The position numbers and the translations under genes are program-made. From positions 1 through 49,938 of the forward strand of contig JAITMR010000021.1 of assembly GCA_031277215.1 (NCBI GenBank): a stretch of 49,938 nt of DNA, written 5' to 3'. The first letter of the stretch is position 1, and each line of letters begins with the position of its first letter. Below the pieces are notes generated by a model. The model saw only the letters and a program-made list of their open reading frames with translations. It did not search any database and was not told where the DNA came from. Shown here piece by piece: positions 45,306-49,938 of the stretch. The stretch comes from Burkholderiales bacterium. Lineage in GTDB: Bacteria; Pseudomonadota; Gammaproteobacteria; Burkholderiales; Casimicrobiaceae.

Positions 45306-45764
45306 TCACTTCTTCAGCTTAACAACGTCACCCTTTAAGGCCACGCCGGACATGACGGCACCGGTGTAGCACTCGAATTGATCTTTGCTCCTGAAATTTT
45401 TCTTCTTAAAATAACTTTCGATGTTGATGACCGCGTTGCCGCCTTCGTTGCGGGCACGTTCTTGAAGCTGAATCAACGCTGACAACATGGTCCAGTTGCA
45501 CGCTTCTTCTACGCTCTTATCGGCTTTGTTGGTTTTTTTGTTGGTCACAACGCCTTTGGCGAAGGTCGCTTCGACAGCGGGGTGCGATTGGTCGCCAAAG
45601 TAGAAGCTGATGTCGTTGCCGAGTTTCCCTTGGCTCTTGCCCATTTCGATGGCGTCTTTGACGGGCAGTCTGTGCGGGGTGTCGCGGGCTTGAGCGCCTG
45701 CCGCGCACAACGAAAAGAAAGCAAGCAAAACAGTACAAACGGTCACTTTTGCGGGCATTTTCAT
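45306..45764 (-). CDS. Secreted small protein of a conserved uncharacterised family
   Basis: A 152-residue precursor with a signal peptide (about 1-26, ending AAGAQA). The mature part is RDTPHRLPVKDAIEMGKSQG, ISFYFGDQSHPAVEATFAKG, VVTNKKTNK, then EEACNWTMLSALIQLQERA, NAVINIESYFKK and FECYTGAVMSGVALKGDVV. I recognise this as a family often mislabelled 'excinuclease ATPase subunit'; it has no ATPase motif. Two Cys in the mature part (EACNW and FECYTG) could form a disulfide. Function is unknown. It lies 10 bp after the XRE regulator gene on the same strand, so it is probably co-transcribed and self-controlled with it. Confidence 0.78.
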   Translation of the reverse strand: MKMPAKVTVCTVLLAFFSLCAAGAQARDTPHRLPVKDAIEMGKSQGKLGNDISFYFGDQSHPAVEATFAKGVVTNKKTNKADKSVEEACNWTMLSALIQLQERARNEGGNAVINIESYFKKKNFRSKDQFECYTGAVMSGVALKGDVVKLKK

Positions 45765-45774
45765 GGGTTTTCCT

Positions 45775-46089
45775 TCATGAGGGGGATGAAAAAAGAGGCT
45801 TCTCTACCCGTTGCATCAATTCCGCTCGCTCGTCCGCGCTGAGACGATAAAACCACTGTAATAGCCGTGCTTCATCGTCGTCTTCCGCGTAAAAGTAAGA
45901 TGTTGGCATGTTCAGTGCTCGGGCAATCCGCCCCACCATTGAAAAATCAGGCTCATGCTTGCCTCTTTCGTACTGATTCATCCGTGCGCTTGCCGACATT
46001 TCATCAATCCCCGCCAGCACACCAAGTCGCTCCTGAGACAAACCGGCCTCACATCTTGCTTCCTTAAGGCGCTTCGAGAAAGCAGACAT
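45775..46089 (-). CDS. XRE-family transcriptional regulator
   Basis: 104 residues. A Cro/CI-type helix-turn-helix fills residues 5-68: KRLKEARCEAGLSQERLGVL, AGIDEMSASARMNQYERGKH and PDFSMVGRIARALNMPTSYF. A short acidic C-terminal helix follows (about 72-95). The middle of the HTH (IDEMSASARMNQYE) is characteristic of regulators with a slightly expanded recognition helix. Palindromic CTAAGAT-type sites just upstream (46088-46158) suggest autoregulation. The downstream secreted-protein gene is likely its target or operon partner. Confidence 0.88.
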   Translation of the reverse strand: MSAFSKRLKEARCEAGLSQERLGVLAGIDEMSASARMNQYERGKHEPDFSMVGRIARALNMPTSYFYAEDDDEARLLQWFYRLSADERAELMQRVEKPLFSSPS

Positions 46090-46158
46090 TCTTAGCCTCC
46101 GCTGTAGAGACTAAGATCATCTTCGGATAATGTTGGTCCTGTGCTAAGATATTCTTAG
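46088..46158. promoter_or_regulatory. Candidate operator sites for the XRE regulator
   Basis: A nearly perfect palindrome CTAAGATATTCTTAG occurs at 46144-46158. Half-sites CTAAGAT at 46111 and ATTCTTAG at 46088 sit between it and the regulator start. The spacing suggests binding by dimers over the regulator promoter. The divergent lipoprotein gene at 46278 could share the control. Role inferred. Confidence 0.5.
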
Positions 46159-46277
46159 TGCCGCCGTATGCTATGTGGGCGCAGACGAGGAACGCAAAAA
46201 GTCCCTCTTGTTCTGCGGGCGTTGGTGCATTTTTGGTTGATTGGGCGTCAACGCCCTTCTACTACGAGGAGAAGAAA

Positions 46278-46580
46278 ATGATCAAATTTTTTACCGCTTT
46301 TGTTGCGCTTTCACTTTCTACGGCTTTGCTTTATGGGTGTGCGGGGCGAGACGTCAACCGTGACGGCGACGTTCGGGTCAAAGGGGTACGTGACATTACC
46401 TTGGCGGACGGAAGCCCCGCAAAGCTTGTGGAATGTGTGTCGCCCGGAGTGTGTTATATGAACGCAGGAAAAGCGTGTCCTTCAGGGTACGACGTTCTTG
46501 ACTCCGATGTTGTGTCGAACAGGATAAATGTTCCCCTTGCCACACAGGTGAGAAGCTCCTGGATCGTTCGGTGCAAGTAA
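46278..46580 (+). CDS. Small lipoprotein of unknown function
   Basis: A 100-residue precursor. The signal MIKFFTAFVALSLSTALLYG ends at a lipobox Cys (LLYGC, Cys21). The mature part is short and Cys-rich: LVECVSPGVCYMNAGKACPS, then WIVRCK at the end, giving at least four Cys that could form two disulfides. GAGGAGAAG lies just ahead of the ATG. No family is recognised. Outer-membrane or inner-membrane placement cannot be told; position +2 is Ala, which favours the outer membrane in enterobacterial rules. Confidence 0.65.
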   Translation: MIKFFTAFVALSLSTALLYGCAGRDVNRDGDVRVKGVRDITLADGSPAKLVECVSPGVCYMNAGKACPSGYDVLDSDVVSNRINVPLATQVRSSWIVRCK

Positions 46581-46599
46581 AAGTCACCGAGAAAAGTTA

Positions 46600-46776
46600 T
46601 CAACCGCCGCGCTTAAAAATCAGCGACGTATTGATACCGCCGAACGCAAAATTGTTGCTCATGGTGTATTCACAATCAAGCACACGCCCATCTTCGCGCA
46701 CGTAATCGAGCGGCGCACAATGGGGGTCAATATGATCCAGATTCAGCGTTCTGGCAGGCGTTTCCAACCCCAGCGA
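46600..46776 (-). pseudogene. 3' fragment of a beta-ketoacyl-ACP synthase (FabF/FabB family)
   Basis: Read on the minus strand, the frame gives TLNLDHIDPHCAPLDYVRED and then CEYTMSNNFAFGGINTSLIF before the TGA at 46600-46602. SNNFAFGGINTSLIF is the conserved C-terminal segment of ketoacyl-ACP synthases, containing the NxxFGG loop. Everything upstream, including the catalytic Cys and His residues, is missing. The fragment is cut off at the 31-bp direct repeat starting at 46749. Confidence 0.82.
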
Positions 46777-46779
46777 AGC
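46749..46779. repeat. 31-bp direct repeat, left copy
   Basis: TTCTGGCAGGCGTTTCCA-A-CCCCAGCGAAGC is repeated at 48411-48441 with two differences (29 of 31 identical), in the same orientation. The two copies bracket the ATPase gene and its operator region. It lies at the broken edge of the ketoacyl synthase fragment. Confidence 0.75.
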
Positions 46780-46798
46780 TGCTGATTTTCTACAAACC

Positions 46799-47884
46799 CT
46801 AGCCCCTTTCTACCACCAACCATTCCCGAAAAACCGGGTCTTCAATTTCATAGTCCCGGCGCTCCTCTGCCTTGAACACCAGCCCGCGTCGGGCGAGGCT
46901 GCGCAAGGCGGATTGCACAGACGGAACGGTAATGTCTGGCACTCCCAGTTGTTGCGCTAACTGTTGGCGTACTGCGACGCTATAGAGTTCTGCCTTGCCA
47001 TGGGCAATCAAAAGAAGCAGCAGACGTTCCAGTGTGCTGCATTGCTCCCAATCCTGGACATGGCCACGGCTTTGATGGACTTCCTGCATCAGGGCTTCTT
47101 TAGCCTGTTCCAGAGAGGGTTTTTGATTGAGCGCCATTCGCTCCACCAGCGCACGGCAAAGCTGAGGCACATAGCCCATTTCCTCAAATGCCCGCCACAG
47201 TGCCTCCTTGTCCAGCTTGCGTTGAGTAACATGTTCAAACGCATCGGCCAGATGGTCGGTGAAGGCTTTGTCCAACTGCGGGAACGGCAGGTTTTGTCCG
47301 AAGTGAAAAAAGGGCGCGCTTGCTTGCGAAAACATGCGACGTAAACCCTCACGCGAAGACCCGGTGAAAATCACCTTGACCTGATCTTTGTGCATATCCA
47401 GCGCTGTGCGCAGGGCGGCCACCAGCGGGGTGTGAGCCGGTTTGGCCAAGGCTTGCACCTCGTCCAGCAAAAGCAAGACCTTGTCATGTCCGGTAGCCAA
47501 GCGATGGATGACCCCTTTTACGTTTTCCTGTGCGCCCCCCCGAATTTCGACGCCAGCCTGCACTCCAGCCGCTCCGCCAGAAACTTTGCTGACACGCGCC
47601 AACATCTTGCCAGCTCGTGCCAGCCAGCTTTCACCACGGGAAAATGCCGTCAGGGCATCGATAAAGGCGGTGGCCGTTTCCGAATCTGCATCCAGGAAGC
47701 TGAAATAAAAAACATGCCAGCCATGCGCTTCGGCGACAGGTGTAATGTCCTTGCGCAGGAATTCCGTCTTGCCCATGCGACGGGGGGCAAAAAAAGTCAG
47801 TGCCGAAGACAGCCCGGTGTCAAACATGCCGATCACCTGCTCTGCCAAAGACGCACGGGAGAAATGCCAAGGGTCTTGTGTCAT
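46799..47884 (-). CDS. AAA-type ATPase with C-terminal winged helix
   Basis: 361 residues. Walker A is APRRMGKT (33-40), Walker B is LLLLDE (137-142), and a sensor-1-like VIFTGSSREGLRRMF lies at about 170-184. The C-terminal part (about 290-361) reads as a winged-helix domain ending RRDYEIEDPVFREWL, typical of the archaeal-type/COG1672 ATPase group. Many such proteins are linked to mobile elements or defence, but no specific role is established. The ATG at 47884 has GGAG at a proper distance. Upstream is an array of TTAGATT/AATCTAA sites. The gene is intact amid gene remnants and carries a 7-base G/C run inside the coding region. Confidence 0.8.
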   Translation of the reverse strand: MTQDPWHFSRASLAEQVIGMFDTGLSSALTFFAPRRMGKTEFLRKDITPVAEAHGWHVFYFSFLDADSETATAFIDALTAFSRGESWLARAGKMLARVSKVSGGAAGVQAGVEIRGGAQENVKGVIHRLATGHDKVLLLLDEVQALAKPAHTPLVAALRTALDMHKDQVKVIFTGSSREGLRRMFSQASAPFFHFGQNLPFPQLDKAFTDHLADAFEHVTQRKLDKEALWRAFEEMGYVPQLCRALVERMALNQKPSLEQAKEALMQEVHQSRGHVQDWEQCSTLERLLLLLIAHGKAELYSVAVRQQLAQQLGVPDITVPSVQSALRSLARRGLVFKAEERRDYEIEDPVFREWLVVERG

Positions 47885-47908
47885 GCGCCGCTCCTCAATT
47901 AGACTGGG

Positions 47909-47964
47909 TTAGATTGTATCAATCTAATTAGATTTTGAGAATCTAACTCGATCTAACTCGAATC
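47909..47964. promoter_or_regulatory. Operator-like array upstream of the ATPase gene
   Basis: A perfect palindrome TTAGATTG-TAT-CAATCTAA spans 47909-47927. It is followed by TTAGATT (47928-47934), AATCTAA (47940-47946) and GATCTAA (47950-47956), with CTAACTCG words repeated. The array begins 25 bp ahead of the ATPase ATG and likely covers its promoter. The binding protein is unknown; the ATPase's own winged helix or the lost XRE partner are candidates. Confidence 0.6.
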
Positions 47965-48054
47965 TTCCAAACTTTTACCTCCTCCCGTAACGTCTTCGAA
48001 ATTCGCTTATCCTGCCGTGCCCTTGCATGGCCTCACGCATCTCATCCTTGATGG

Positions 48055-48190
48055 CTATATGTTCAGTTGCTCGATGTCGATCTTGAGAGTCTTGGCAATT
48101 TTTGCCAGCGTTTTGCGACGCGGGGAAGCGCTTTTTTCAAGCTGTGAGTATGCGCCTTGTGTGATTTTCAGGCGGAGATTTCGCAGACAT
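48055..48190 (-). pseudogene. XRE-type helix-turn-helix remnant
   Basis: The minus-strand frame ending at the TAG (48055-48057) reads LRLKITQGAYSQLEKSASPR, then RKTLAKIAKTLKIDIEQLNI. This is the second half of a Cro/CI HTH domain (QGAYSQLEKSxxPR is the recognition helix). The first half is missing. An ATG with AGGAG upstream (48190) remains, but it is in another frame (MSAKSPPEN). The gene was probably an antitoxin or regulator partner that decayed by deletion. Confidence 0.68.
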
Positions 48191-48484
48191 GAGAAGCTCC
48201 TTTAGCAAGAGAAAGGCTGTCCAGGGTTTGGCTGACCCACTCACCGAAACCGACCAATACGGTGCGCAGCACGGGAAGCAATGCGTTGTCAGAAAGCACC
48301 GCATCAAGAAAAGGCGGCAGCCCGTGCGTCCGGCTGTTTGACCGTTTCTTTCAGAGAACACAAGATAGCGTAGTTTTCCAGCTCGAACGGCAAAAAATCA
48401 TCCGGCGTACTTCTGGCAGGCGTTTCCAGCCCCAGCGACGCATAAAGTGCGCGAACACGCAAAGTTTCAGCGGTCATCAAAACA
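48191..48484. other. Decayed sequence of unknown origin
   Basis: On the minus strand, LYASLGLETPARSTPDDFLP and ELENYAILCSLKETVKQ, then after a frameshift AVLSDNALLPVLRTVLVGFG, look protein-like. They do not match a family I can name; a vague likeness to TorD-type chaperones is not enough to assign. The 31-bp direct repeat lies within this stretch. Confidence 0.4.
48411..48441. repeat. 31-bp direct repeat, right copy
   Basis: TTCTGGCAGGCGTTTCCA-G-CCCCAGCGACGC, in the same orientation as 46749-46779 with 29 of 31 bases identical. It could mark a duplication made when the ATPase module was inserted, or a site of homologous recombination. Confidence 0.75.
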
Positions 48485-48865
48485 GGCTCCGGCAACAGCC
48501 ACACGGAAGCGCAAGGCGCGATGGCCATTTTGATGTCGCTGGTCGTGGCGGCGCTCGTGATCAATTGGGCCATGATCAGTCTGGCGCATCTCAAATTCCG
48601 CGCCGCCCAAAAACGCGCCGGCGTCACCACCGCATTCAAAGCATACTGGTATCCGTTCGGCAATTACCTGTGCCTCGCCTTTGTTGTTTTCATTCTGGTC
48701 ATCATCCTGCTGATGCCCGGTATGGCGCCGTATCAGAAAATCGCTTCTGGTGAAATCGCGGCAGGGCTTCTGATGCTGGTTCAAAATATCAGCATGTCCG
48801 TCATCGTCATCCCGTTCTGGGTGTTGCTTTTGTGGCTCGGCTTTCTCTTCAAGCGCGGTAATTGA
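48485..48865 (+). pseudogene. 3' fragment of an aromatic amino-acid/GABA-type permease (AroP-like)
   Basis: The frame reads AMAILMSLVVAALVINWAMI and SLAHLKFRAAQKRAGV, then YWYPFGNYLCLAFVVFILVI, and ends LLLWLGFLFKRGN. This is the last three membrane helices of the APC-superfamily AroP/PheP/GabP group, where 'INWAMISLAHLKFR' is highly conserved. The remaining roughly 330 N-terminal residues are missing, and an in-frame TAA lies just upstream (48443-48445). A short protein from the ATG at 48521 is unlikely to transport. Confidence 0.8.
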
Positions 48866-49004
48866 ATGGAGCGAAGAATCATGGTTGAATTGACTGGATA
48901 GAACGTGCGAAACCCAACATGAAGAGGTTTTCAGGTTGAAGCCCCCAAAACAAGCTATCATGCGATTCTCCATAGATTGTCGGGCGGTCAACTGAGGTTC
49001 AGAT
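48866..49004. other. Short intergenic stretch containing a 17-bp word shared with 4496-4512
   Basis: GAGGTTTTCAGGTTGAA (48924-48940) is the exact reverse complement of 4496-4512, next to the other toxin-antitoxin locus. No gene is seen. Confidence 0.4.
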
Positions 49005-49406
49005 TCACGTTTGTCTTTTCGCGATGCTCATCTCACGCTCTGCTGCACGCGCCAAAAAAGCCGACCGACTCAAGTGATGAGATCGTGCGAACGTATCAAT
49101 CTCTTTGACCAGGCGCTCCGGCAAGCTGATATTAAGCCGGATGGCGCGTGCGTTAATCCTTGATGTGTCCAGGTTCACCAGCATCCAGTAACCGCCCTGG
49201 AACCGCTCATCATCCGCCCATTGTTCTGGCGTTGACGGCGTCGGAATGTCAATAGCTTCGCCCTCGAAATACACCTCCACCGCTTCTTGAATAGCAGCGG
49301 GCAATCCTTCCAGACCATCCGAACCCGAGAAACAACCCGGGAAATCCGGAAGCGTTACGCCCCAGGCGCTGTCTGCGTCTTTGTGTACGTATGCAGGGTA
49401 AAACAT
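49005..49406 (-). CDS. hicB: HicB-type antitoxin
   Basis: 133 residues. The N-terminal HicB fold (MFYPAYVHKDADSAWGVTLP, DFPGCFSGSDGLEGLPAAIQ, EAVEVYFEGEAIDIPTPS) mimics RNase H and blocks the HicA toxin. The C-terminal RLNISLPERLVKEIDTFARS, then SRSAFLARAAER is a ribbon-helix-helix DNA-binding unit, so this is the RHH subtype that represses its operon. The ATG at 49406 has GGAGG 5 bp upstream and overlaps the hicA stop by one base; an adjacent ATG at 49409 is possible. Confidence 0.92.
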   Translation of the reverse strand: MFYPAYVHKDADSAWGVTLPDFPGCFSGSDGLEGLPAAIQEAVEVYFEGEAIDIPTPSTPEQWADDERFQGGYWMLVNLDTSRINARAIRLNISLPERLVKEIDTFARSHHLSRSAFLARAAEREMSIAKRQT

Positions 49407-49597
49407 CATCTCCTCCAATCCCAACCGGCCTGCCGGTAAATGTTGCGCAGCGTCCCTATCGGAATATCTCTTCGCGGATGCTGAATCACAACATGACCTG
49501 GTTTCGCCGGGTGCTTGAGCTTGCTGTGGTCGCCCTTACCGCCGACGAGCACCCAGCCTTCCGCCTTGAGTTTTGCGATAAGCCTTTTACTGTCCAT
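49406..49597 (-). CDS. hicA: HicA-type mRNA interferase toxin
   Basis: 63 residues. MDSKRLIAKLKAEGWVLVGG, KGDHSKLKHPAKPGHVVIQH and PRRDIPIGTLRNIYRQAG match the small dsRBD-like HicA family, including the catalytic His in GDHSKLKHP. It cleaves mRNA until HicB binds. The start at 49597 gives the family length; the frame to 49618 adds residues not seen in HicA. Toxin-first order with a one-base overlap is usual for hicAB. TACACAA words upstream (around 49610 and 49626) could be the operator. Confidence 0.93.
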   Translation of the reverse strand: MDSKRLIAKLKAEGWVLVGGKGDHSKLKHPAKPGHVVIQHPRRDIPIGTLRNIYRQAGWDWRR

Positions 49598-49938
49598 TTG
49601 CGCAATCATACACAACACACAAAACTACACAATGTTTTTGCGCTTATTTGTTTACGGAATTTGCATGGCTTCCTGATGCGTCGCACCTGATCCAGTCCGT
49701 ATATTTTGGCTACAATGCCGGATGGAAGGCCTGATGAAAATCGTTCCCGCTGACCCGAAGGCGGCGATACGCGCTTTGCACACGACGTGACCCAGTGCAT
49801 AGGAATGAAATGAGCGCCTCCCCCCCGCAAAGGGTAACGCCGCAGATAAGGTGCGCTCCCTTTCGGGCCGGCGGCATCAAAGTGCCAAAAATGGAAGACC
49901 ATAAAGGTTTTCACAGGTAACCCGAAGGGAGCACAAAA
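49598..49938. other. Window end with no recognised gene
   Basis: It contains the likely hicAB promoter/operator region (TACACAA twice near 49609-49632) and then GC-rich sequence with short open frames on both strands (for example the minus-strand frame across 49606-49914). None shows a family signature or ribosome site. A CCCCCCC run lies at 49820-49826. It may hold the edge of a gene or repeat continuing outside the window. Confidence 0.4.

Noticed and set aside
47534-47541. Seven-base C run inside the ATPase gene as a second phase-variation tract
   Set aside because: The gene is in frame and seven bases is short; the run fits ordinary codons.
49606-49914. 102-codon minus-strand ORF at the window end
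   Set aside because: Overlaps the hicA start region, has no ribosome site, and its low-complexity Arg/Gly/Ser content resembles translated non-coding DNA.

Overview
The window looks like chromosomal DNA of a betaproteobacterium. The housekeeping blocks have betaproteobacterial arrangements: gpmI divergent from rhodanese-grxC-secB, followed by gpsA; rplY-pth-ychF; tolB-pal-cpoB; mreBCD-mrdA-rodA-rlpA divergent from gatC-gatA; and an IPTL-CTERM surface protein. I cannot fix the order. Some dispersed repeats resemble repeats I remember from Neisseria, but this is not proof of affiliation.

Layout. 1-608: an internally deleted IS200/IS605-type element that has cut into a GNAT acetyltransferase gene. 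0.96-4.38 kb: the dTDP-L-rhamnose operon rfbBACD (minus strand, mostly ATGA-coupled). 4.5-7.4 kb: a RelE/ParE-type toxin-antitoxin pair and two SAM methyltransferases. 7.4-18.6 kb: ctpA and gpmI (minus), then rhodanese, grxC, secB, an SH3-domain protein, gpsA and a secreted protein (plus), a TonB-like gene (minus), and rplY, pth, ychF (plus), with several clear terminators. 18.6-21.5 kb: an accessory locus with dispersed repeats, a C10 homopolymer inside a signal-peptide leader ORF, and a large secreted IPTL-CTERM protein with an AT-rich central part. 21.5-24.8 kb: a DyP peroxidase, two tRNA-Lys genes, a DUF1178 protein and mutY. 24.8-27.6 kb: tolB-pal-cpoB. 27.6-28.2 kb: two abutting MITE-like repeats. 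28.2-34.9 kb: the rod-shape and cell-wall elongation operon mreB-mreC-mreD-mrdA-rodA-rlpA. 35.1-40.9 kb: gatC-gatA-gatB, split between gatA and gatB by a TdeIII-like restriction-modification pair. 41.1-43.9 kb: htpX and an RNB-domain ribonuclease, convergent across a strong terminator. 44-46.6 kb: a CsgG-like lipoprotein, a secreted protein with an XRE regulator, and a small lipoprotein. 46.6-48.9 kb: gene remnants (ketoacyl synthase tail, XRE tail, amino-acid permease tail) around an intact AAA ATPase with an operator-like array. 49.0-49.6 kb: hicAB.

Most of the window is cell-envelope biology: rhamnose precursor synthesis, peptidoglycan elongation, Tol-Pal, periplasmic proteases and surface proteins. 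The rest is core translation, namely GatCAB, L25, Pth, YchF and tRNA-Lys. Accessory DNA enters at repeat-rich joints. The observations most worth following are a possible phase-variable switch at the C10 tract (19136-19145) that may control the surface protein by translational coupling, the restriction-modification cassette inside gatCAB, and the self-regulated-looking ATPase module bounded by 31-bp direct repeats.
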